Assembly: GCA_029953675.1 (NCBI GenBank)
Contig: JAMWBK010000003.1
Span: 496,001-560,000 of the forward strand
Source: Rhodosorus marinus
Taxonomy: Eukaryota; Rhodophyta; Stylonematophyceae; Stylonematales; Stylonemataceae
Length of the DNA: 64,000 nt
Direction of reading: 5' to 3'
The translations under genes were made by a program, and so were the position numbers. The notes under the pieces were generated by a model. That model did not search any database, was not told where the DNA came from, and was given only the letters and a program-made list of their open reading frames with translations. Shown piece after piece: positions 48,501-60,244 of this stretch (within the stretch, counting starts at the first letter, position 1; each line of letters opens with the position of its first letter).

Positions 48501-49257
48501 ACCGTACAAGAGCGGAACATCGATAACAAAGTTCCCAGAGGATGGGTTTGTGCTTGTAGGAAATGACTTCCGCCAGGTCGATCTTGCTCCGGAATCGGGA
48601 ATACCGGTCTTCGGAATGTCAAAGGCTGGAAATGAAGGTGGCCTAATCGTTTTCGGGGATTCAACGTGCCTCGACACCGAGACCCCAGGCGTGAGGTGCT
48701 ATGACTTCTTCATCAAGGCGATAGGAACGCTGACTAGAGCCGTCGTGGACCACAATGATATCAACCTTGCTGACTTGGGAGAGACAGGAATGATGGCGCG
48801 AGTTGACGCAAATTTGAAATCCGCTCGACACGTTCAGTTCCCAGGTGGGGATTTGTTCGAGATCCCGGTTGAACTGAAAAGGCTCATGGAGCCTCACCTT
48901 GCGGAGAATCGGAAGCGGAAAAGTTGTGAGGCCGTTCGAGAAACTCCCCTGGCGAACTCGGAGCTTTTCGTTGACCAGAACGATATCGTTTTCCCGAGAA
49001 TTGCTCCAGCACTACTGCCCGCACAGCAACTGGCAGCTCTTTCGTCAGGCATGGGTATAATTTCATTTATCAAAACCTTTGGCGCTATCCTAGTGCTCGC
49101 GTTCTGTGCTCTTGCAATTTCACTGCTGCAGAAAAAGCGGAACAGGGATACTCAAAGCATCACGGCGAACAGGAGCTTCTCTCTGAGGCTTGCAAAAGCG
49201 TTTAGGAACCTCACCCAAAGCCTATTGGGAAGGAACCGAGTGTGGAGTGAGCCGTAA
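45548..49257 (+). CDS. MBTPS1: Site-1 protease (subtilisin/kexin-type, MBTPS1/SKI-1)
   Basis: Membrane-anchored Golgi serine protease that cleaves membrane-bound transcription factors and other proteins after R-x-L-x motifs. Eight exons join in phase: 45548-45978, 46063-46695, 46790-46907, 47004-47433, 47484-47709, 47802-47964, 48081-48390 and 48473-49257. The protein has 1031 residues (human about 1052). The N terminus carries a signal peptide ([13 protein letters not shown]). The prodomain contains RRLQ at 115-118, a likely self-processing site. The triad is Asp156 (IFDTG), His188 (GHGTF) and Ser357 (GTSVATP), with the oxyanion Asn in AIGNDG. The luminal half keeps family blocks such as [28 protein letters not shown] and ITKFPEDG. 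One transmembrane helix near residues 970-989 precedes a basic tail. Intron positions were fixed by the human pattern. Very secure. Confidence 0.95.
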
Positions 49258-49441
49258 AAGCCAGAGTGCGGTGGATGTTGATCCATTCTGAGCAAAACCG
49301 AAGGTGTCCACGGCGAGTTGTAGGCGAGTGTACTGTTTAAAAGGCATCTATTTAATAGGAGATTAAATGGCATCTCAGGAACCAAGAGAAACAGTTTCAC
49401 AAAACATCAAGCGGCTCCATCTCACAAGTAGGATGAGCTGT

Positions 49442-52400
49442 TCAGTACGAATCCGATCTCCCCACGAGGAGGAAGTTCTTGGACTTGGGAAGTGGTATGA
49501 GCTCCTTCAAACTCTCGTCGTCTGGAACCGACGTCTTTGACTCTGTTAGCGGTTGAAAGAGCAGGTTTCTCAATTTCAGATGCACACGACCTCAGCCAGA
49601 CGAGAGGGTTCGCAAGGCGCTTACCGATGATCTGCCTCGCTTCTTGCAACGCTTCTCGAGGCATATTCAAAAGTAGCGCACCGACTACTCTCTGATCCTT
49701 CATGTACCTGCGTCATATGAACCCAAGAAGAATTGGTTAGCTCAGGATCATTCGATAACCGCCAGAGCTCGCTTTCGAAATCTACTCATACCACACGATC
49801 CCACTTTCGTACTTGTTGCGGGAGAACGAGCCAGGTCTATTCTCAAACCTTGAAGGCTCCTTGAGATTCCAAACGCCAACGGTTTCCAGCTTTGAACTCT
49901 GCAGTCCGACTGCTTCGAAATGAACATCGATCGCGCTCAGGTCGCACCAGTACATAGACTGGAATCCGTACATCGACCTAAAAGAAAAAGGAGTCCGAGT
50001 CAACAGCATAATTCCGCGTTCGACTGATCAGACAGCACATGGCTTGATTATCCTTGGCGCACTTCCCGCCAGCCATATTGTCCCCTGCGATTCTCCCCGA
50101 AACCAGAGCGTGGTCCTAATGCAAACCAGAGGGCAAGACACTCGTCAGAGAAACGGACGCGCTTTGGTCTGTCCCAGCCCAAGAGCAGGTAATAAAGGGC
50201 TTGCTTTTGACTTGTCATCAGGAAAAAATTAGAGTATATGTTTCAACCTCCAGTGTTGAAATGTCAGGTAGAACAATAGAAAACTTTCATCACAGACAGA
50301 ACAACGATGGAACATGTCCATCAAAGCGGGTTCATGGGGCAGTTGTACTATTCAGGTCTGGAAGAGCTTGGTTGTGCCTTACCCAATGCTCTACGCGCCG
50401 GCGACCAAGCGCGGAATCCCAAAAGCTCGCGACATCGCCAGCAGCGAACACTCCGTTTGCTGCTTGGAGTTCGGCGTTCACCTGTAGTGCGGGGGTTCAG
50501 GCTCTCGTCTGAGGACTGGGTCGTACTAGTTACGGTAACGAAGTAAGATCAATAAGTGGCTACTCACCACGACGCCACCGTTGATCTGATCAACTTCCAG
50601 ACCAGCATCCTCAGCCAGCTTGTCCTGTGGTTGAATTCCAACGGCAACTACGACAGCGTCTGTTTGCAAGCTCTTCTTCGTGAAGCTCACGACATCCAGT
50701 TCAATAGAATCGCTCTAGAACCCAAAGCAACACGAGCAGAGTTGACTTTAGCAGGGCAAAGAATAGTTGAAGAATTTCGATGCTTTGTGATTGGACAGAA
50801 TTCCTACATTCTCCGGAGATTCCCTCGCGCCCGTCACGATCGAGCTCGGCATGACCTTTACACCAGCCGACGCAAGCTTGTACGTCAAGAACTCGCTCAA
50901 GTACCTCGGAATCAACTTGAAGAGCTACAAAATCCACACGGAGAACGAGAACTAAGAAGACCATCGAAGCCTTGGAGACTAGCTCAAGGGGAGGGTGGAA
51001 GAATTGTCGTCAGGGCTCACCGGTCCAGGTTCAGGGAACATCAGCGTCACCTGGACATCATTCAACTTTGCAATTCTCTTCAATGAGCAGGCAAGCTCGG
51101 CTCCTAGAAATCCTCCACCAACTATACACACGTTTTTCGTCTTCGGATCTCTAAGGGAGACAGAGCCGAACAGAACGTTGTGAGAACTCTGGGAACTTAG
51201 GCGACGGGTAGGCAATCAGCAGCAGGTCTAGATTTCGAAAAAAACACACCTTACAAGCTTATCGAGAGCTATGAAGTCGTCAATAGTTCTGAACGACATG
51301 ACGCGATTTTGTAACGCATCGTTTCCGAGGTCCTGATGTACGGACTCGACCGGATGTGCCTTTCCACCGGTAGCTATAAGAAGACTCTGATACTCAACGA
51401 CTTTACCGTCCTCGGTCTCGATTGATGAGTTCTCCAGGTCGAGTTTCTTCACTCTAGAGTTGAGCAGAATGGAGGATCGCTGGTGCTCTCCGACTTGCTT
51501 AGAATAGCTGTACAAAAGGCTCCGTTTTCGTCCCATGAAGTCTACGAAGCTTAGATTGTCGTCCTGAAGAACAAGATTGGGTGTTTCTTGCCACGTTCAG
51601 AACAAATGAAATTGTGCTTGAAGCGATTGTGCTGCTGTGAACAGACGTCGGAGCTCCAACGTTCTTTGGACAACGGCGTCCTGTTATAGGGAGGGTAGGA
51701 CTCGTCGGAGATGATCAAAACCGATGCGCTTTTGTCCTTCTCGTGGATGGCCTGGACCGCACTCCATGCAGTTGTTCCGCCGCCAATGATCACGTACGGC
51801 ACGCAGACAGGAGAGGAAGCCTCTGAAAAGTTTCCGAAGGCCGCGTCCGCTGTTAAGTACTGAGGCAGCTCCTTTTTCGGGACTACATTGGGCTCATCAG
51901 CAGGCGCTCCTTCAGTGGTATTCGGCTTTGCAGCTGGTTTCTCGGGTGCGGGTGCAGAGAGGCCTGAGCGAGAGTATATATGCGTATGTAGCTGAGATCC
52001 TCAATTGCCGGCGGTGACCCATTGGGTGTGAATAACATACCCTTCCTGTTCATGCTTTCATAGTAATCGTTCAGGATGTGTCGGGCTTGGTATCGGTAGT
52101 ACTTCTCAACCGCGGCCTTTGCATTGCTAACGAAGCGGTAAAGCAAAACGAAAAGATACGTTACCACGTCGAAAGAAGAAATTCGCAAATCGTTGCTAGC
52201 TGCCAAAGCAAGTATGTCAGATAAAAACCAGCGCCGCTGCCTCACCTCAGACTATCCTCAATTTTCTGCAGCTCCGATGCCACAGAGCTGGAGCTCTCCG
52301 CACTCGACTCCTTCACAACCGAATCATCTTTCAGCGACTCTTGATATCTCTTCAACACCTCCAACGCAGCTCGCCTATCCACATCCGAACCCTCGTCGCA

Positions 52401-52520
52401 TAGAGCAGCAGTCAGTCCTCCACTCTGTCCACCCCCTTTCAACGCCCAAAGCGATCCACTCCCAACGATCCCAACCGGGATCAGCCGTAGCGATCTTAAA
52501 CACTCCTTCCATCCACTCAT
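49442..52520 (-). CDS. AIFM1: Apoptosis-inducing factor-like flavoprotein, mitochondrial
   Basis: FAD- and NADH-binding oxidoreductase that in animals supports respiratory-complex biogenesis and can act in cell death. Twelve exons: 52246-52520, 52041-52126, 51661-51963, 51250-51586, 51021-51150, about 50797-50924, 50568-50715, 50383-50481, 50063-50115, 49786-49977, 49625-49707 and 49442-49542. The total is 644 residues. The N terminus ([15 protein letters not shown]) fits a mitochondrial presequence. FAD site [19 protein letters not shown] site [17 protein letters not shown], second FAD site [12 protein letters not shown], then [16 protein letters not shown] and the AIF-type C-terminal domain. 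Two junctions are weak. Intron 3 uses a GTTGGA donor, and between exons 6 and 7 the only frame-keeping join uses GTCCAA. Both could instead be small assembly errors or frameshifts. Confidence 0.88.
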
Positions 52521-53325
52521 CCTTTATCCCCTCAGTTCAGAAAATGTATTCCATTTCCTCCAAACAAAACACAAAATCCAAAACTCTCCCCAGGGACTTC
52601 ACAAAGCCCTTACTCCAATCTCCTAGCAAACCCCTCTCTCCAAACTCCCTCTCAAACTCCACTGCCCCGATCGCCTGCAGTTTTTCCTTTCTTCTCAAAA
52701 AAAGGGCGTATCCTCAGCACCGACCGTTGACATCCAAATCTATGCTTGAACCTCCACAAAACAAGGCATGGGTGCACATAAAACAAAAAATAACATAAAG
52801 ATATGTTCCAAATATAGATATATTTTGCTTCTAGTTAGGAGATGTTTTGAGTACTTTTTGTAAATATCGATCTTTTTTTTTGGATGAGTATTCGTTTTTA
52901 GTCGTTCTTTAAGGGAATTGGTGCTGTAGTTTGGAATGGAGTTGTTCTAAATAAAGAAAAGAATTAAGGAACAAACCGTGATTATTGGGTTAAACGCTTC
53001 CGCTTTGGGTCGTCAGAGGCCCGGCTTTGGGTCTTGAGGCGACCTTTGAGTACAAGGTTCCGTGATCCCAGGACAGATCCTTGTATGTGTCTTCTCTGAC
53101 GTGTAATCACTGCTTCGCAACTCAATATACTTGGCAGCGAGGAGAGAACGCAGACGGAAACTTGCCCTGGAGTGGTTCGATCTGGTCTACTCGTTGCCCT
53201 TTCACGATGAGAATGGATAACTCCTTAGCGGAAAAGCTGGTATCCAACAGCTGGTATGCTGGAACTCGAACGCCGCGGTCCTAGTAGAACCAATTCAGGC
53301 AAACACAGCGCTGTGGAAGGTAGCA
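52521..53325. other. Intergenic, AIF promoter and pseudouridine synthase 3' end
   Basis: About 800 bp. 52540-52740 is C/A-rich and 52790-52970 AT-rich. No coding or RNA feature could be supported. Confidence 0.5.
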
Positions 53326-54960
53326 TCATTCGCTCGCGGATTCTCTGGAGGAGCCGTTCGTTGCCTCGTGGACAGCCGCTGCCCATGAGGGAAGCTTTGA
53401 CTTGTACCTCCAGCCTTCCCCAGCGTACTCTTCAGCGTGAAGGTAGATGATCGTAGGATCATGAACCTTTTCCTTTGCTGTCACTGCTGGACATGTTTTA
53501 CATTCCAGAGTCCGACCTGTGGAAGCCGAAGCAAGTGTTCAGTATGTCAATCGGTGAAGCACAGTTCCCGAGAGGAGGTTTGCCCAGGACACGCCTCGAC
53601 CTTCGGCAAGTATCGCTTCACTCATAGATTCGTCGAGGCTAGGCAGTTGAAGCTTCGCCGAGTCGTTAGCCTCTTCGCTGCCTATGGATTTCAGCTTCTC
53701 GCAATAAACTGGGTCGTTGCATATGGGGTAACCCAGGGCTTTCAAATGAACTCTGATCTGGTGCGTTCTCCCGGTTTTCGGAAAGCACCGAACAAGCGAT
53801 ACATCGTGATCCGAGGAGTAAGCCACGACCTCAAAACGCTATTGTAAAGCAGAGCAAACTCATGGACAGAGTCAAAATCCTCCTGAACGTCGTTGGGAGT
53901 CCACGAAAAGCTATCAGCCAAGCTAATCTGCCTCACCGTTTCCGTATCCTTGCCGTGTGGGTCGACTCGAGCGATCTGCTCCCGCACATCGAAGCTCAGT
54001 TTATCCTCACAAGATGTCAGGGATCTCGGAAAGTCGCCAGATACGAGTGCAACGTACGTTTTCGCCACCTTGCGCTCCTCAATCTGCTTACATAACCGTG
54101 TCGCGACCTCCTAAATCCGTCGAAACGAGGGTTTTCTGATGCTTAAGAGCCTCGCCATGATCATGAGGCACTGTCACTGCTTTAGGAGGAGATCCCCACC
54201 TTCGTTTTCGCGAAGATTACCAAGCCAGAAGTGTGCTTATCCAGTCGATGGACAGTTCGCAATCCAGTTAAACCAAGTTTCAGCGCAGTCAGATACGTCA
54301 ACGCATTGCGTCTATATGATCCGCAAGGATGGACTGGAATCGATGGCGGTTTGCTAACGACTAGCAAGCTATCGTCCTCATACACCTACTCGTTCCGACG
54401 GAGTAGCGGGAATAGTTTGTGAACTCCCCGCTCAAGTGAAACTATCGAGTGCAAGCTAGGATTCAATTACCTTGTCTATTTCGGCATCCAGAACCGCCGA
54501 TTCATGTCTGTGAATCCAGTGTGTCATCCATTCAGAACCGTCGAGGATATAGCCTGGTTCAACTCTCTCGTCTCTACAAAGAAGTCTCCCAGAGCTAATC
54601 TCCTCCCTCCAATACTTTTCCGGCTTGTAATGAAATTCTCTTGAGAACGTATCCAATACGCTTCTACCTAAACATTGCGACAGCGGTAGGTTCCGGGACC
54701 ATGACGTTTGTGCTTCCTCAGAACTGCGAACTGTTCAATCCCTCGGCGGTGGGTGGGGTCTTACCAATCCATCTTCTCTTGCAGTTCACTCTAAACGCAA
54801 AGACGTACGGAATCACATATCTAAACCCATCCTGTACATGATACCAGTCCTCACAGACGTCCTTCTCTTGTTGAGAGCTCTTGACGTATCTCTGAAATCG
54901 CTGATCGCCAGAACGACTCCGCTTCTGTCCTATCGATTCTGGCCTAGCGGGGGTCTCCAT
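53326..54960 (-). CDS. RluA-type RNA pseudouridine synthase (Pus9/Rib2/RPUSD2 group)
   Basis: Isomerises uridine to pseudouridine, probably at tRNA position 32 as in Pus9/Rib2. Six exons join in phase: 54765-54960, 54471-54667, 54200-54385, 53937-54110, 53601-53838 and 53326-53516, giving 393 residues. The group-specific N-terminal block is [12 protein letters not shown] then RRWIGKT. Motif [11 protein letters not shown] carries the catalytic Asp (about residue 180), preceded by [10 protein letters not shown]. Motif III is [11 protein letters not shown], followed by [11 protein letters not shown]. The last exon encodes a C-terminal segment (LECKTCPAV then [14 protein letters not shown]) that resembles the RPUSD2 C terminus with a CxxC pair. 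The exon 5 donor (GAAG then GTCGAG) is weak but needed to reach that segment. There is no obvious organelle leader, so cytosol or nucleus is likely. Confidence 0.9.
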
Positions 54961-56363
54961 TCATCTTCTTTCACAGGGACACAGGGAGCGAAACTGATGA
55001 TCAAGTCTAATCCCCTCCACGCATCTCTTCAGAAGCCATCCGTAATCCAAATGTTCCCAGAATCAATCGCTCTGTCGGAACTTGACTCCGGCCTTCTTCC
55101 TCTTGACTGTTTTCCAAGTTTCCATTCTGGATTCTGGTCATATTACTACCCGAAAGTCTGGCTCGAACCGCTCGGGACAGTTTGCAAAAGTCTGGAAAAA
55201 ACTTGGAACGCAAGCCTCTCACTCTCTATCTTTCTGGCGCTTTGAATCAGATCCAGCATGTAGTCTTCAGTTCATGGGAAGAAGAAAAACAAGCAGAACT
55301 CGGCGTTTCCATTCCAGTCTCAAAGAAATGGAAGTCGGCTACGGTTCCGGAAGCAGGGAACTGTGAAATGCTCTATCGATTCAGAATGGATGCCGATACC
55401 CTGTTTTCTCGCATGTGCTCTGGGCTTCCCTCTAAATCACTAGCGTGGTCTTCTGTATTCTAATAACGAAAGTGTCGCCTCCTATTCAGGAACAGTTTCT
55501 TTCATCCTCCAGCTTTTCTTCGCATCAAGCTGAAAAGTCAGCGGGGGCGCTCGGTTCAGGACGAGTCGAAAACTCTTTTTTCCATCCTGTTGTTTGATCC
55601 TTCCTCCAAATCGCTACTGTGATCTTCTGTCTTCTAACGACAGGCCTTTCGCCTTGCTAAGAGATCTTCCCCTTTGCCTCACCCAGCTCGAGCTCCGGAT
55701 TGCATCTCATGCGATTTGATGAGCTTGAAGAGAAGCCGCCGACCTTTAGGACTGCAGAGAATGATATGAAAAATATTTTTTGTCTGGAGCTTTCAAGATC
55801 ATTCGATGAGAGTTATCTAGATATCCAATTCCACCTCCAGCTGCGTCAATGCAAGTTTGTCCCTCTGCCGAACCTATATGAACGTGGATGGCGACGGGTC
55901 GACGACGAAGTGGGTCGGGATGGTCTAGCAATCGGTTCCAGTTCAGGGTCATTGTTTCTAACACAATACGCAAACTACCAAACCCTAACAGAACCATGTA
56001 TGCTGTCCGCATTCGTTAAGAAGGAACCAAGACTGGGTACGAGCACTGTTTGGGGGATGCTTTCTAGTCCTCAACCTCAAGAAGCCCGCGAACAAAGGTT
56101 TAGATTCAGAAAAACACGCCTGGTGAAATGTTACAAAGGCGTTAGACCTTTATCCTGAAACCATTCTGAAAAGGTCCCCTGCCGTTCCTCTTCATCAATC
56201 TCGGAGCTTACTCCCCAACAATCTTTCGATCACGGTCGGTGAGGTGCTGACGATCTTCATGGGTTGCGAGATAGATCCGGTGCGACGGCGGTTGGCATTG
56301 GTGGTGGGTGAATCCTGTGCTAAGTGTAGTCTTAAATAGTAGATTCGCTGTGAACAAGAAGTC
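54961..56363. other. Intergenic between pseudouridine synthase and lysA
   Basis: About 1.4 kb between divergent genes. A diverged direct repeat (CTCTAAATC or CTCCAAATC, then GTGGTCTTCTGT or GTGATCTTCTGT) occurs near 55430 and 55605. A 152-codon plus-strand frame at 55700-56158 has no family resemblance. Confidence 0.5.
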
Positions 56364-57970
56364 ATGGAGGCGTTTGTAAGTACTGGCAGTAGTATACTGA
56401 GGGGCCGAGGAGGTCGTCCTGGTATCTGTTTGAGCAGGCGACCATCCAGTCGAAGTTTAAGGGTAACGGTGCCGATGGCCACGGTTGCGTCCAACCCGAA
56501 TACGGAGTCGAAGTTTATCACCGAGGAGATAGCGAGCAAAGTGATCAGCGAGGTGGGCTCTCCGACGTTTGTGTACGACTTGAAGACTTTGCGCGAGCAG
56601 GCTGAGAAGGCTTTGGCTTTCAGGAACGCTTACGGACTTACCGTCCGATACGCGATGAAGGCGTGCCCGAACGCGGCTATTCTCAAAATTTTCAATGACA
56701 TGGGCCTGGCCTTCGACGCGAGCTCCGTTTACGAATGCCAGCGTCTTCTTCTAGCTGGAGTCCCTAGTATAAAGGTCTGCCTCTCATCGCAAGAGCTCGG
56801 AGATCAGTTCGTCGATCTGGTGAACAAGGGCGTAGAAATAAATTGCTGTTCGCTCAGTCAGATGAGAAAGTACGGACAGGCCTTTCCGAATACAGAAGTA
56901 GGAGTTCGTTTCAACCCTGGACTTGGATCCGGAGGAACTGGAAAGACCAACGTTGGCGGAACGTCTGCGAGCTTCGGAATCTGGCATGAACTTATGAACG
57001 ATGTCAAGTCTATCGCAGAGGAATATGGCCTGAAGATTGTTCGCATTCATACACACATCGGCTCCGGCTCTGATCCAGCGGTCTGGGCTAGGGTGGTCGG
57101 ACTGACGCTCAATCTTGCCAAGCAGCTCCCCGATGTCGCCACCGTGGACCTTGGCGGTGGGTACAAAGTGGGAAGAATGCCCGGCGAGGTGAGCACCGAC
57201 CTGGACATAATTAGTGCGCCAGTGAAGGAGGCCTTTGAACAGTTTGCCGAAGAGACGGGAAGGAAGCTACATCTCGAAATCGAGCCAGGCACTTTCCTAG
57301 TAGCCAACGCTGGGGCAATGCTGTGTACGGCTCAGGATATCGTAAGCCTAGCAGTAGTACAGGCGCATTTCGACTGCGTTTTTGGAGTCTCACCAGCACC
57401 TGCTCTACGCCTATTTTCTCTTCCTGTAAACTAGGTGACTACTGGAGCAGCCGGACACGACTTTATCAAACTGGACATTGGAATGACGGAGGTCTTGCGG
57501 CCATCTCTCTACGGCGCGGAGCATCCCATCACGGTTTTACCCAAGGATTCAAGAAAGGAAGTTGAAGACGCGAACTACGTCGTTGTCGGTCATTGTTGCG
57601 AATCCGGAGACCTTTTTACGCCTGCATCCGGCGACCCGGAGGTTGGATTTGTTGCTCCAGCTCACAACCTAGCCGCACCCGGTAGGATCAACCACTACCA
57701 ACATTTTCTGACCAGTTCGTCCCCTGTTTCCGTCCATGAAATCTTTAGACCATTACGGAGAGATTGATGAGCAAGGCACAGATTGGGGACTATGTCGTAA
57801 TGGATGGTGTCGGTGCCTACTGCGCATCCATGAGCGCCAAAAACTACAACTCGTTCCCTGAAGTTCCTGAAGTGCTTGTTGACGAATCGTCGCAGATCCA
57901 TGTCATTCGCAAGAAGCAGACGTTGGAGCAAATTCTTGAAAATGAAGTGCCGTTGCCAGACAGTTTCTGA
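56364..57970 (+). CDS. lysA: Diaminopimelate decarboxylase, plastid-type
   Basis: PLP enzyme for the last step of lysine synthesis: meso-diaminopimelate to lysine plus CO2. Three exons (56364-57341, 57435-57641, 57749-57970) join in phase 0 and give 468 residues. The first 45 residues are rich in Ser, Arg and Gly with few acidic residues ([11 protein letters not shown]) and fit a plastid transit peptide. The PLP lysine is Lys99 in YAMKACPN. Then come [10 protein letters not shown], the Gly loop [33 protein letters not shown], the active-site HCCESGDLF (Cys381) and [26 protein letters not shown] and the RPxLYG block distinguish it from ornithine and arginine decarboxylases. The C terminus [13 protein letters not shown] follows the bacterial LysA ending. 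Confidence 0.93.
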
Positions 57971-58102
57971 GCCGGCCTGCTAGCTGCATCCCCCAATAGA
58001 TCCCCGCCCATTAGCTAACTCCTTCTCTTTCCCGCTGCTTGGAGAGCAAAACATAGCGCCCTGGGACCGGTTTCGAGTCCAGAGACTTCGTTTGTTCTCG
58101 TT

Positions 58103-60244
58103 TTATACTGATGTTGCCTTCGCGGCTCCTATGTACGACGTAATAGTCCTCCGAAGAAGCTCCAGTGGGACTGCGCCGTTCTCTAGCACTTTGTCGTGGA
58201 AATCTTGCCAGGAAAACTTCGGTCCAAGCTCCCTCCTCGACTTTTTCAACAGGTTGATAATGAAAATCTCGCCAGTTTTGTAGGCCAGCGCCTGACCGGG
58301 CATAACCATATACCTGTCCACCTCTACAGCGGCTTCGTTCTCTGCCAGGCAAGCATATTCGCACAAGTAGTCTATCGCCTGCTCACGAGTCCACCTGCGT
58401 GAGAGAAAGAAAGTTAGAGTCTCGCGTCGGGCGGTTGCAAAAAGCGAAATCTTCAGACTGGCGTATCTTACTTTTTGCTGTGCAATCCAGTGTCCACTAC
58501 GAGCCTCGCTGCCCTCCAGATCTCAGTTAGCAGCCTCCCGTAATAGGTCAAAGGGTCCTCATAGAAGCGCAACTGCTCCCCGAGGTACTCAGTATACAGA
58601 CCCCATCCTTCTACATAGCCAATGGTGAAATCCTGAACCTGCTTCCTTAGGCGCGGAAGCTCCTTCAGCTCCTGTGCGATTGCTATCTGCATGTGGTGTC
58701 CAGGCAGTCCCTCATGCAGGGCAATGGCCTCCATCGAGTACTTCGGCCTCGTCTCGGGCTTGTAAGTATTCGCGTAGAATATTCCGGGTCGAGATCGGTC
58801 AGCTGGCGGCGGGTAGTAATGGGCTGCACGTTAAGAACGAAGCAAGTCAGTCGAATTCAGTAAGAGGTCAACATTTCGGTTTTCACAGCGGGGTTCTTTC
58901 TGACAAAAGTACCTGCGGGACTTGCTTCCTGGCGGAACTCCTCGACAGCCTTGACCTCGAGCTCCGCAGCCGGTAGCTCCCTAAAGATCTCAAGGACCCT
59001 GACCTTGGCGACGTCAAGAATTTCTTTGTAAGTCGAAATGATTTCTTCGCCGTCCTTTGGTTGATTCTCTGGAAGTGCAGCGATCTTCCTCGCAAATTCG
59101 TTCTGTGTCCCTCCAGTGTCACCAAGCAGTGCTCGAACCTCGTCCATCTTATTTGCGATCCGCTCAACTTCTTCAAGACCGAGATCGTGCAGGTCTTGTG
59201 CGGGCTTGTCAAGGGACGTAAAGAACAGAATGCACGCTCTGTACATATCCTCTCCCCCTTTTTGGCAGAACGAAAGCCGGGATGATACTCAGTAAGTCCA
59301 AAAGCACAAATTTCTTCTTGGGGTTCGAAGGTAGTCGAAGACCCATATTAAAGCAGAAAAAGCTTACCGGGAAACGCCCAAATACCCGCCTCCGTCCTAG
59401 CTGCTTCGAGGTACTCCGCAGAAAGGAAATCATGAAGCCTCTGAAACGCAGGTATGACAATCTCCTTAACAATCTTTAGGAGCTCAGCGGAACTGCCTTC
59501 AACGGATTCCACTTTATCCTTAGCCATCTTATACACGGGGGAATTTTTCTCGTCCTCAAAGAGCTGAGCTTTACACTGCTGTATCATGGCTTCCACGGAT
59601 GATTTTGGGAGCGTGGTTTTCGTACGCATTCCGTGCTTGAAACCTTCAATCATCTGGTCGACTTGATTTCCAAACGCTCTAACGATCATTTTGCCACCAA
59701 CGGTTGACACAGGTCTTGAGCAACGGGCGCTGCACTTACCGCTTTTGAGAACTATTGGAGCATTGGATGGTGCGTCTTACCGTAGACGAGAAAAATAGGT
59801 CTCACAATCTTTCGTATCCCTCCATGGGTGGAAGCTGACAGCCTGAACAATCAGAAGATGGGGTCCAAAGAGATGCTGTGTGGGAAGCTCGTACATGGGC
59901 ACTTTCTCGTACATCATGACCTCAAACTTCAGCATCTCTGAGAGGTACTCATGATGCACTCTGTGGACTGGTGGAAGCTTGTTGACGAGAATGCGCCGGA
60001 CCTTGTTCTTGAACCTCTTCAACTCCGCGAGATGTGCGTCAAAGTCCTCACGTTTATTCGAAGACAGAATCGCGTTAAATCTGTAGTCACCCATGATCGT
60101 CGCCTCGACGGGATTGAACGCACACTTCTCGTCCCATACAGCCCCGTACAAATCCCAGAGCTTCGCAACCTCCGGCCATATCGCGGCGTCCGTCGGGTAG
60201 TCTGGCTCTTTCGAAGCCTCGTACTTGCTCCTATCAAAGCTCAT
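58103..60244 (-). CDS. DUF885-family protein, putative metallopeptidase-like
   Basis: Five exons join in phase: 59781-60244, 59368-59714, 58913-59257, 58472-58823 and 58103-58394, giving 599 residues. The family is mostly known from bacteria, with uncertain function. Characteristic blocks are SRPGIFYANTYKPETRPKY and LHEGLPGHHMQ (His422, Glu423, His428, His429), then GYVEGWGLYTEYLG and the C-terminal MVMPGQALAYKTGE. The HExxxGHH pattern suggests zinc binding and peptidase activity, but that is inference. There is no signal peptide or organelle leader (MSFDRSKYEASKEPDYPTD), so it is probably cytosolic. The exon 2 acceptor (CTCAAG) is less typical than the others, and a very small exon there cannot be excluded. 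Confidence 0.88.

Noticed and set aside
6102-49257. A functional ER-stress gene cluster (Derlin, bZIP, site-1 protease)
   Set aside because: The genes are 10-30 kb apart, on separate transcription units, with unrelated genes between them; the bZIP has no membrane anchor.
53240-53300. tRNA-like GCGTTCGAGTTCC on the minus strand
   Set aside because: The stem does not pair, and it lies just past the 3' end of the pseudouridine synthase gene without the other arms.
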